From assembly GCF_018760735.1 (NCBI RefSeq), contig NZ_JAHHZN010000001.1, forward strand, positions 434,001 to 498,000: a stretch of 64,000 nucleotides of DNA. Reading direction: 5' to 3'. The number at the start of each line of letters is the position of its first letter. Within the stretch, counting starts at the first letter, position 1. The notes under the pieces were generated by a model that saw only the letters and a list, made by a program, of their open reading frames with translations, had not been told where the DNA came from and did not search any database. The position numbers and the translations under genes were made by a program. Below are positions 24,846-32,405 of the stretch, in pieces. Origin of the DNA: Hymenobacter piscis. Its GTDB lineage: Bacteria; Bacteroidota; Bacteroidia; Cytophagales; Hymenobacteraceae.

Positions 24846-25091
24846 CTAGAGGTCGTGACGGTCGAAGGCCGCCTGCAAATCCTGCTGCATGGCCGCGAAC
24901 CGGCGCACGGCGGCCTGCACAAATTCGTCGTCAAGGAGCCGGTGAATATCCTCCTCCCCGGTCAGGTCCAGCTCACTCACCTTGTAGGTTTGCTCAAACG
25001 GACCCTTTTCCAGTTTGATGAGGTACTTCCCGTTCCAGCTGAACAGCGTGATTTTGGCGTCGGAATGGGGAATGACGGCGAGCTGGCGCAT
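24846..25091 (-). CDS. Small conserved-looking hypothetical protein
   Basis: 81 residues, acidic, no signal peptide: a beta-rich first half (AKITLFSWNGKYLIKLEKGP) and a helical second half (EFVQAAVRRFAAMQQDLQAA). The well-formed composition and position 39 bp before the coiled-coil gene, in the same direction, support real coding. Function unknown. Confidence 0.6.
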   Translation of the reverse strand: MRQLAVIPHSDAKITLFSWNGKYLIKLEKGPFEQTYKVSELDLTGEEDIHRLLDDEFVQAAVRRFAAMQQDLQAAFDRHDL

Positions 25092-25134
25092 AGTAAAAGA
25101 CGACGTGGTTGAACAGCGCGAAGATACGCAGCCC

Positions 25135-25350
25135 CCGGTTGGTGGCCTGTTGGTTGCTGGTTGTTGGTTGCTGGTTGTCGGTTGGTGGCCTGTTGGTTGC
25201 TGGTTGTCGGTTGTCGGTTGTCGGTTGTTGGTTGTTGGTTGTCAAAGAAAGAACGTCATTCCGAGCGCAGCCGAGGAATCTCGCGTGCTGACGTTGGACT
25301 ACTGCAACATCAGCACGCGAGATTCCTCGGCTGCGCTCGGAATGACGTTC
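25135..25350. repeat. One-sided heptad array plus 41-bp-arm palindrome
   Basis: About fifteen units of GGTTGYY (GGTTGCT, GGTTGTT, GGTTGTC) run from about 25138 to 25242, with a larger internal duplication (GGTTGGTGGCCTGTTGG occurs twice). There is no mirrored array on the other side. The core follows: perfect 41-bp arms 25251-25291 and 25310-25350 (GAACGTCATTCCGAGCGCAG...), extendable to 48 bp with one mismatch. Confidence 0.92.
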
Positions 25351-25396
25351 TATTTTCGGTTTCGTATCCCTGCCTTCTGGGCCCCCACCGCCGCCG

Positions 25397-26386
25397 CTAC
25401 ACCGATACAATTACGTAGAGCGAGGCGGCGGACACCACCAGCCAGAGCAGCACACCCAGCGCGAACGGGCGGGGGCCGACGGCGCGAATGGTTTTGAGCG
25501 ACAAGCCCGCACCGATAAAGAACAGGGTCACAACCAGTCCCATTCGCGCCAGTTGCAGCAGTCCGGGGCCGACGAGCCGGGTTTCGGGCACGTAGGTATT
25601 GAGCAGCATGGCCCCGATGAAGCCCAGAATAAACCAGGGCAGCTTTACCTGCACGTTTTTCTGCCGGAAGAAATAAGCCGTGCCCAGGGTCACGGGGATA
25701 ATCCAGAGGGCGCGGGCCAGTTTGATGGTGGTGGCCACGCCCAGGGCCTCGGGACCATAGGCCGCCGCCGCCCCCACCACCGAGGACGTATCGTGGATGG
25801 CAATGGCGCACCAAAGGCCGAACTGCTGCTGAGTCAGGGCCAGGGCGTGGCCGAGGGGCGGGAAGGCGAACAGGGCCACCGCATTGAGCACGAACACCGT
25901 GCCCAGGGCCACCGACATTTCCTCGTCTCGGGCGCCCGCCACCGGGCCCACCGCCGCAATGGCCGAGCCCCCGCAGATGGCGGTGCCGCAGGCAATCAGG
26001 TGGGCCACCACGCGGTTCAGCCCCAGGGCCCGCCCAGCCCCGTAGCCCAGCACCAGCGTCCCGAGGATGGAGCCCACCGTGAACAGCAGGCCCTGCCGGC
26101 CGGCCGCCACCGCCGCCTGAGCGTTCAGCCCGAATCCCAGCCCGATAACCGAGTATTGCAGCAGCCGGGGCGTGAGTTTTCTGGTGAAGGCCGGAAAGGG
26201 ATTACCCAGCGTCTGGGCCAGCAGCAGGCCCAGGGCCAGGGCCAGCGGCGGCGAGGCCCAGGGCGTGAGGCACCCCAGCAGCAGCAGCGCAAACCCGATT
26301 TTCGCCCCCTTGTCGCCCGTCGGCGGCGGCACCGGCGCGGGGATGGGCGCAGTGGCGGGAACGGGCGCAGGCAATGTGGCAGACAT
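25397..26386 (-). CDS. YeiH-family putative sulfate exporter
   Basis: 329 residues from the ATG at 26386, with a Pro/Ala-rich N-terminal tail and about ten membrane helices from residue 30. Family signatures include LIACGTAICGGSAIAAVGPV and AIAIHDTSSVVGAAAAYGPE. YeiH/UPF0324 proteins are predicted exporters linked to sulfate, sulfite or taurine metabolism. The LysR regulator gene lies 78 bp upstream on the same strand, with a 9-bp inverted repeat and a -7 box between them. Confidence 0.88.
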   Translation of the reverse strand: MSATLPAPVPATAPIPAPVPPPTGDKGAKIGFALLLLGCLTPWASPPLALALGLLLAQTLGNPFPAFTRKLTPRLLQYSVIGLGFGLNAQAAVAAGRQGLLFTVGSILGTLVLGYGAGRALGLNRVVAHLIACGTAICGGSAIAAVGPVAGARDEEMSVALGTVFVLNAVALFAFPPLGHALALTQQQFGLWCAIAIHDTSSVVGAAAAYGPEALGVATTIKLARALWIIPVTLGTAYFFRQKNVQVKLPWFILGFIGAMLLNTYVPETRLVGPGLLQLARMGLVVTLFFIGAGLSLKTIRAVGPRPFALGVLLWLVVSAASLYVIVSV

Positions 26387-26412
26387 GGCGGGACGGAAAA
26401 CAAACGGCGCCC

Positions 26413-26463
26413 CAAAACTACGGCGCTCCTCCCCCACCCGATAATCGGAAATAGTTATCGGGT
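26413..26463 (-). promoter_or_regulatory. LysR-type operator and promoter of the yeiH-like gene
   Basis: On the minus strand TAGTTTTG (26420-26413) matches TAnnTTTG, 27 bases before the start codon. Just upstream is a perfect inverted repeat, ACCCGATAA (26436-26444), 10-base spacer, TTATCGGGT (26455-26463), of the size of a LysR-family site. It begins right after the LysR stop codon. Confidence 0.72.
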
Positions 26464-26464
26464 A

Positions 26465-27367
26465 TTACTTCTGGTTATAACGCTGCTGCACGAACCGCAG
26501 GAACCGTTCGGCCGGGCGGGTCAGGGGCTGGCCCTGCACCCACAGGGCCTCGAACTGCCGGGGCAGGCGCAGCCCGACCACCGGCACCTCTTCCAGCAGC
26601 CCCGCCGCCAGCTCCCGCGTCAGGGCCCGCCGCGAGACGAAGCCCAGCGCCTGCGGAGCCGCTTCGAGGTAGGTTTTGATGGCCTCGGTGTTGTCGAAGT
26701 AGAAGGCCACGCGCAGGTCGGAGAGCCTGATTTTCTGCTCCCGCAGCGCAAATTCGAGCACTTCCAGGGTGCCCGAGCCCCGCTCGCGCAGCACCAGCGG
26801 ATGGGCCAGGGCCACGGCCAGCGCCAGCGGCTCCGGGGGCGGACCGGCGGGCGTGGCCCGGCGCACAGCCACCAGCTCATCGGCCAGCAGGGGCTCGTAG
26901 TGCAGGTCGCGGCTCTTGGCCCGGCCCTCCACGAAGCCCAGGTCGAGCTGCCCCTGGAGCAGGGCCTCGGCAATCTGCTCGGAGTTGGCGTTGAGCAGGG
27001 TCAGCTCCACCTGGGGGTAGCGCTGCTGGAAGCCGGGCAGCAGGGCCGGCAGCTCGTATTGGGCCAGGGTGGTGCTGGCGCCCAGGCGCAGGCGCCCGGC
27101 CGCTTCGCCGTGCAGCGCCTGGAGCCGGCCGGTGAGCTGCTGGTGCAAATCGGCCACGGCGTCGGCGTGGGCCAGCAGCAGGGCGCCGGCCTCGGTGAGG
27201 CTGACGCGGCCGGCACGCCGCTCAAACAGGCGCTGGGCGTAGGTGGTTTCCAGCTCCCGGATGTGCTTGGTGATGGCGGGCTGGCTGATGTAAAGCTCCT
27301 GGGCAGCCTTGGTAAAGCTCAGGTGCCGGGCCACGGCCTGGAAAACGCGTAGTCGGAAATCGGGCAT
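26465..27367 (-). CDS. LysR-family transcriptional regulator
   Basis: 300 residues from the ATG at 27367. The N-terminal winged helix-turn-helix (FRLRVFQAVARHLSFTKAAQ, then ELYISQPAITKHIRELE) is followed by a periplasmic-binding-like effector domain (RLRLGASTTLAQYELPALLP). In other bacteria the yeiH exporter gene is paired with a LysR regulator such as YeiE; here both genes lie on one strand with regulator first. The likely operator lies between the two genes. The effector is unknown, possibly a sulfur compound. Confidence 0.93.
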   Translation of the reverse strand: MPDFRLRVFQAVARHLSFTKAAQELYISQPAITKHIRELETTYAQRLFERRAGRVSLTEAGALLLAHADAVADLHQQLTGRLQALHGEAAGRLRLGASTTLAQYELPALLPGFQQRYPQVELTLLNANSEQIAEALLQGQLDLGFVEGRAKSRDLHYEPLLADELVAVRRATPAGPPPEPLALAVALAHPLVLRERGSGTLEVLEFALREQKIRLSDLRVAFYFDNTEAIKTYLEAAPQALGFVSRRALTRELAAGLLEEVPVVGLRLPRQFEALWVQGQPLTRPAERFLRFVQQRYNQK

Positions 27368-27423
27368 GCCTGCAAGGTAGCAGAGACGCCATATCTTGCG
27401 GTTCGTATCCACCCGCAACTCCC

Positions 27424-29514
27424 ATGATGCACAAACCCCTGCTCTCCGCCCTGCTCCTGCTGCCCCTCGGCGCGGCGGCCCAAACTACCTACACGCCCGA
27501 GCTGCTGATGAAACTCGGCCGCCTGGGCGAAATGCAGGTGTCGCCGGACCAGAAGACGGTGGCCTACACCGTAACCCGCTATTCTCTGGCCGACAACAAG
27601 GGGCAGTCGGATATCTGGACGGTGCCGGCCGGCGGCGGCCCGGCCCGGCAACTGACCAACACGCCTGCCACCTCCGAAAACACGCTCAACTGGCGGCCCG
27701 ATGGCCGGCTCACGTTCATGAGCGGTGAGGGCGGCTCCGACCAGCTCTACGTAATGAACGCCGACGGCTCGGGCAAGCAGCTGCTGAGCGCCTTTCCGAA
27801 GGAGGGCGTGGCCAACCTGAAGTATTCCCCCCGGGCCAACTTTCTGGTGTACACCCAGGACGTGAAGGTGGGCAAAACGGTGCAGGACTGGTTTCCGGAC
27901 CTGCCCAAGGCCGATGCCAAAATCATCGACGACCTGAACTACCGCCACTGGAACCAGTGGGACGACTACAAGGTGTCGCACGTGTTTTTCCAGCATATCG
28001 AGAGTGATGGCATGCCCAGCGGACGCGGCAAGGACGTAGACATTATGGCCGGCGAGAAGTTCGACGCGCCCTTGCAGCCCTTCGGCGGCTCCGAGCAGCT
28101 GGCGTTTTCGCCCGACGGCTCCCAAATAGCCTACACTTCACGCAAGCTCACGGGCAAGGCCGAGGCCGAGAGCACCAACTCCGACATCTACCTATACGAC
28201 ACCCGCAAGGTTCAGACTCAGAATCTAAGCGAGGGCTTGGGGGGCTACGATACCGAGCCCGTTTTTTCGCCTGATGGCTCGCAGATAGCTTGGCTAAGCA
28301 TGGCCACGCCAGGCTTCGAGTCGGACCGCAACGGCATCGTGGTGTATGATTTCAAAACCATAAAGCGCTATGTAGTGTATGATTTCAAAACCGAGAAGCG
28401 CCAGGACGTAACAGCCGGCTCGGAGCAGGCGGCCGGCAACGTGCGCTGGAGTTCCGATGGCAAAACGCTGTATTTCACCAGCCCCATAGCCGGCACCCAG
28501 CAGATTTTCTCGGTACCCGCCAAGGGCGGCAAAGTAAAGCAGCTCACCAAGGGCGCGTTCAACTACAACAGCTTCGAGCTGGTGGGCAAGGACGCCGTTA
28601 TCGTGAACAAGACCACCCAGGCCACGCCCGCCGACCTCGTGCGGGTGGACTTGAAATCGGGCCGCGAAACGGCGCTGACCCACATCAACGAGCAGGAACT
28701 GGCGGGCGTGAAAACCGGTAAGCTGGAGTCGCGGATGGTGATGACCACCGACGGCAAGCAGATGCAGGTGTACGTGACCTACCCGCCCGATTTCGACCCC
28801 GCCAAGAAGTACCCGGCCCTGCTTTACTGCCAGGGCGGCCCCCAGAGCCCGATTTCCCAGAGCTTCTCCTACCGCTGGAATTTCCAGCTGATGGCGGCCC
28901 AGGGCTACATCGTGGTGGCGCCCAACCGCCGCGGCCTGCCCGGCTTCGGCACCGAGTGGAACAACAGTATCTCGGGCGACTGGGGCGGCCAGCCCATCCG
29001 GGACTATCTCTCGGCCATCGACGCCGTGAGTGCCGAGCCTTACGTGGACAAGGCCCGCCTGGGCTGCGTGGGCGCCTCCTACGGCGGCTACTCGGTGTAC
29101 CTGCTGGCCGGCAAGCACGAGGGCCGCTTCAAGACCTTCATTGCCCACTGCGGCCTCTACAACCTCACCAGCTGGTACCCCAGCACCGAGGAAATGTTCT
29201 TTGCCAAACACGACATTGGGGCCGCACCCTGGGAGCAGCCCCAGCACAAAAGCTACACCGAGTTCAACCCCCAACTCTTCGCCCAGAACTGGGATACGCC
29301 CATCCTGGTGATTCACGGCGGCAAGGACTTCCGGGTGCCCGAGGGCCAGGGCATGGAAGCTTTCGGCACGGCCCAGCTGCGCGGCATCCCGAGCCGCTTC
29401 CTGTACTTCCCCAACGAGGGCCACTGGATCAGTAAGCCCCAGAACGCGGTGCTCTGGAACCGGGTGTTCTTCGAGTGGCTGGGCCGCACGCTCCAGCCGG
29501 AAGCAACCAAGTAA
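27424..29514 (+). CDS. S9-family prolyl oligopeptidase-type peptidase
   Basis: 696 residues; the start may be the second Met (27427). A signal peptide ending LGAAA|Q places it in the periplasm. Residues about 40-440 form a WD40/TolB-like propeller with FSPDGSQIA-type repeats. The C-terminal alpha/beta-hydrolase has the triad Ser552 (GASYGGYS), Asp635 (GGKDFRVP) and His667 (NEGHWIS). It cleaves short peptides, probably DPP-like or acylaminoacyl-peptidase-like. Oddity: an 11-residue stretch, VVYDFKTxKR plus one, is duplicated in tandem at 28339-28404. It is divergent from lysR (56 bp). Confidence 0.93.
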   Translation: MMHKPLLSALLLLPLGAAAQTTYTPELLMKLGRLGEMQVSPDQKTVAYTVTRYSLADNKGQSDIWTVPAGGGPARQLTNTPATSENTLNWRPDGRLTFMSGEGGSDQLYVMNADGSGKQLLSAFPKEGVANLKYSPRANFLVYTQDVKVGKTVQDWFPDLPKADAKIIDDLNYRHWNQWDDYKVSHVFFQHIESDGMPSGRGKDVDIMAGEKFDAPLQPFGGSEQLAFSPDGSQIAYTSRKLTGKAEAESTNSDIYLYDTRKVQTQNLSEGLGGYDTEPVFSPDGSQIAWLSMATPGFESDRNGIVVYDFKTIKRYVVYDFKTEKRQDVTAGSEQAAGNVRWSSDGKTLYFTSPIAGTQQIFSVPAKGGKVKQLTKGAFNYNSFELVGKDAVIVNKTTQATPADLVRVDLKSGRETALTHINEQELAGVKTGKLESRMVMTTDGKQMQVYVTYPPDFDPAKKYPALLYCQGGPQSPISQSFSYRWNFQLMAAQGYIVVAPNRRGLPGFGTEWNNSISGDWGGQPIRDYLSAIDAVSAEPYVDKARLGCVGASYGGYSVYLLAGKHEGRFKTFIAHCGLYNLTSWYPSTEEMFFAKHDIGAAPWEQPQHKSYTEFNPQLFAQNWDTPILVIHGGKDFRVPEGQGMEAFGTAQLRGIPSRFLYFPNEGHWISKPQNAVLWNRVFFEWLGRTLQPEATK

Positions 29515-29534
29515 GGCCGCGTGTACTCCCGTTC

Positions 29535-29567
29535 AGCCCCGCTCAGCACTGGTGAGCGGGGCTTTTT
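29535..29567 (+). terminator. Terminator of the S9 peptidase gene
   Basis: AGCCCCGCTCA (29535-29545), 7-base loop, TGAGCGGGGCT (29553-29563), then T5. Confidence 0.92.
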
Positions 29568-29709
29568 GGTGCAGCTTTTAGTTGGTGAGCCGGGATACGG
29601 GTACTGCTACATCCGGCGTACGCCACTGCGCGCTGTTCTGAGGGCTCAGCAGTCCTCCCCTGGCCGGCAGGTTAGTGGGGCCGGATGGAAAACCGGCAAT
29701 CAAACAACC

Positions 29710-29765
29710 CACCCAATTTGTTTTATTTAGATTTTTTTCCAATTAGCTATTTAAAATCAATCTAA
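29710..29765 (+). promoter_or_regulatory. AT-rich control region before the TonB receptor
   Basis: This is the most AT-rich stretch of the window outside repeats. It holds TTAGATT (29727-29733) and its inverse AATCTAA (29759-29765), 25 bases apart, possibly a regulator site, since FecA-type receptors are usually iron-controlled. No exact TAnnTTTG box is seen. The preceding part of the gap (29568-29709) shows nothing definite. Confidence 0.4.
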
Positions 29766-29818
29766 GCAGCTGTGCTTTTGCCGTCGAAACGGAGCCCGAT
29801 GCGCCGTTCTACTGCCGT

Positions 29819-32314
29819 ATGCGAACTGCTTCTTCTCTACTGCTTTCTTCCCTGCTCACGGCCGCGGTACCGGCCCTGGCGGCCACTACCACCCCACGCA
29901 CGCACCTGAGCAGCCCCGACGAAACCAGCCGCGGCGCCACCCTCACCGGCACCGTGCTCGACCGCGCCGGTCAGCCCGTGGAGGGCGTGCTGGTAAGCGT
30001 GGCCGACCGTTCGGCCACTACCGATGCCCGCGGCAGCTTCCGCCTCTACGGTCTGCCGGCCGGCGAAGCCACCGTGACGGTAACCGGCCTCAGCACCAAA
30101 CCCCAGACGCAGACGCTCACGCTCCAGAGCGGGCAGGCCTACACCCTGCGCTTCACGCTGGAAGAAGCCCTGCGCGAGCTGGCGGGCGTAACCATAGCCG
30201 CCAAGGCCACCCGTTATGCCCCGGAAGTAGACGGCACTACCCTCACGGCCGGCAAGAAAAACGAAATCATTCAGCTGGATAAGCTCGATGCTAACCTGGT
30301 GATGAACGCCTCCCGGCAGGTGTTTGCCAAGGTGCCCGGCATTACGGTGTGGGAAAGCGACGGCTCGGGCCAGCAGATCAACGTGGCCAGCCGGGGCCTT
30401 TCGCCCAACCGCAGCTGGGAGTTCAACACCCGCCAGAACGGGATGGACATCAGCTCCGACCCCTTCGGCTACCCCGAGGCCTACTACAACCCGCCACTGG
30501 AGGCCGTGGACCGCATTCAGATCATCCGCGGGGGCGGCTCCCTGCAGTACGGGCCCCAGTTCGGCGGCCTGCTCAACTACGAGCTCAAGCGCGGGCCCCG
30601 CGGCAAGAAAATAGAGTTCGAAACCAATAACACGGTGGGCAACAACGGGCTGGTGAGCACCTACAACTCGCTGGGCGGCACGGTGGGCAAGGTGAGCTAC
30701 TTTGGCTACTACCAGCAGCGCCTGGGCGGCGGCTGGCGCGACAACTCGGAGTTCAACATCCGCAACGCCCACGTGAACGTGCAGTTCCAGGCCACCAGCA
30801 AGCTGCGCCTCGGGGCCGAAATCAGCCACCTTTACTACGAGATTCAGCAGCCCGGCGGCCTCACCGATGCCCAGTTCTACAACGGCAACGTGCGCAACAG
30901 CTCGCGCAGCCGCAACTGGTTCAGCACGCCCTGGACCTTTCCGGCCTTCACGGCCGACTACCAGTTCTCGGACCGCACCCGCCTGAGCCTGAAAACCTTT
31001 GGCCTGCTGGGCGAGCGGAACTCCATTGGCCTGCCCAGCAGCGTGGGCGTGGACAAGCCCGACGCGGTGAACCCCGCCACCAGCCAGCCCGCCAACCGCC
31101 AGCTCGACCGGGACCGGTACCGCAACCTGGGTTCGGAGCTGCGCCTGCTCACCGATTACGGCCTGCTGGGCCAGCAGCACACGCTGGCCGCCGGCGTGCG
31201 CGTGGCCGCCGCCAACCTGGGCCGCCGCCAGCAGGGCAAGGGTGACACCGGCTCCGACTTCAACCTGGATCTGCAAGCCGCGCGTTACGGCCGCGACCTG
31301 AGCTTCCGCACCCGCAACTACGCCGCCTTCGTGGAAAACATCTTCCGCCTGGGCTCCCGCCTCACCCTCACGCCGGGCGTGCGCTACGAGGTGATTGACA
31401 ACGAAGGCCGCGGCTACCTGAGCCTGAACGCCGACGGCTCGGAAAACCAGATCAGGCAGGACTCGCGCCGCCGCGTGCTGCTGTACGGGGCCGGGGCCGA
31501 GCTGCGCGTAACCGACCAGACCAACCTCTACGCCAACTACTCGCGGGCCTTCCGCCCCGTCACCTTCGGCGACCTGACCCCGCCGGCTACTTCCGACGTG
31601 ATTGACCCCAACCTGAAGGACGCCCGCGGCTTCAACGCCGAGGTGGGCTACCGGGGCACCTGGGGCAAGGTACTGACCTTCGACGTGGATGCGTTCTGGC
31701 TGAACTACGACAACCGCATCGGGACCATACGCCGGCTGGTGCCGGGCAGTAGCACCCAAACCCAGCAGCTGCGCACCAACATCGGGACCAGCGTGCACAA
31801 GGGCGTGGAGGCCTACGTGGAGCTGGACGTGCTGCACGCCCTCACCCAGAATTTCGAGCTGCCCCACCTGGACGTATTCGTTTCCTCGGCCCTGGTGGAT
31901 GCCCGCTACACCCGCCTGCTGACCACTGCGCTGGCCAACGGCGGTATTCAGGAAGGTGATTTGAAGGACAACCGCGTGGAGTACGCGCCCAAATACACGC
32001 ACCGCGTGGGCGCTACCTTCGCCCACAAGGACCTCTCGGCCACGGCCCAGCTCACGCGGGTTTCCAGCGTGTTTGCCGACGCTAACAACACCGTGGCCGC
32101 CAACGCCGCCGCCACTACCGGCCGCGTGCCCGGCTACTCGGTTACCGACCTCTCGGCTACCTACCGTTTTGCCAAGCGCTTCACCGTGCGCGGCGGCCTC
32201 AACAACGTGTTCGATAAAAACTACTTCACCCGCCGCTCGGGCGGCTACCCCGGCCCCGGGCTGCTGCCCGCCGACGGCCGCACCTGGTTTGCCTCCGTGG
32301 GCGTGAAGCTCTAA
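29819..32314 (+). CDS. TonB-dependent outer-membrane receptor, FecA-like
   Basis: 831 residues: signal peptide (about 1-21, ending ALA|A), an N-terminal carboxypeptidase-regulatory-like beta domain (about 41-120, LTGTVLDRAGQPVEGVLVSV), a plug domain (about 150-260, FAKVPGITVWESDGSGQQIN; IQIIRGGGSLQYGPQFGGLL) and a 22-strand barrel ending in VGVKL. No SusD partner is adjacent, so it is more likely a siderophore/metal-chelate importer of the Fe(3+)-dicitrate type than a glycan SusC. The AT-rich upstream region fits regulated expression. Confidence 0.92.
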   Translation: MRTASSLLLSSLLTAAVPALAATTTPRTHLSSPDETSRGATLTGTVLDRAGQPVEGVLVSVADRSATTDARGSFRLYGLPAGEATVTVTGLSTKPQTQTLTLQSGQAYTLRFTLEEALRELAGVTIAAKATRYAPEVDGTTLTAGKKNEIIQLDKLDANLVMNASRQVFAKVPGITVWESDGSGQQINVASRGLSPNRSWEFNTRQNGMDISSDPFGYPEAYYNPPLEAVDRIQIIRGGGSLQYGPQFGGLLNYELKRGPRGKKIEFETNNTVGNNGLVSTYNSLGGTVGKVSYFGYYQQRLGGGWRDNSEFNIRNAHVNVQFQATSKLRLGAEISHLYYEIQQPGGLTDAQFYNGNVRNSSRSRNWFSTPWTFPAFTADYQFSDRTRLSLKTFGLLGERNSIGLPSSVGVDKPDAVNPATSQPANRQLDRDRYRNLGSELRLLTDYGLLGQQHTLAAGVRVAAANLGRRQQGKGDTGSDFNLDLQAARYGRDLSFRTRNYAAFVENIFRLGSRLTLTPGVRYEVIDNEGRGYLSLNADGSENQIRQDSRRRVLLYGAGAELRVTDQTNLYANYSRAFRPVTFGDLTPPATSDVIDPNLKDARGFNAEVGYRGTWGKVLTFDVDAFWLNYDNRIGTIRRLVPGSSTQTQQLRTNIGTSVHKGVEAYVELDVLHALTQNFELPHLDVFVSSALVDARYTRLLTTALANGGIQEGDLKDNRVEYAPKYTHRVGATFAHKDLSATAQLTRVSSVFADANNTVAANAAATTGRVPGYSVTDLSATYRFAKRFTVRGGLNNVFDKNYFTRRSGGYPGPGLLPADGRTWFASVGVKL

Positions 32315-32363
32315 ACTATCTGAGCAACAGGCAGCCCGCCGCTTCATCGAAGGCTGTGCCCTT

Positions 32364-32391
32364 AAAGCCCCGGCTAGCCGGGGCTTTTTGC
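32364..32391. terminator. Perfect palindromic terminator between convergent genes
   Basis: AAAGCCCCGGCT/AGCCGGGGCTTT is a perfect 24-bp palindrome (32364-32387) with T5 on the + side and A3 on the other. It separates the TonB receptor from the FUSC gene. Confidence 0.9.
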
Positions 32392-32405
32392 GTGCCCGCT
32401 TGCCG

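Noticed and set aside
25135..25245. Possible CRISPR array
   Set aside because: The units are 7 bp in direct succession with no unique spacers, and no cas genes are present.
29837..32347. Antisense open frame of 836 codons over the TonB receptor
   Set aside because: Same cause; the + strand protein is a complete receptor.
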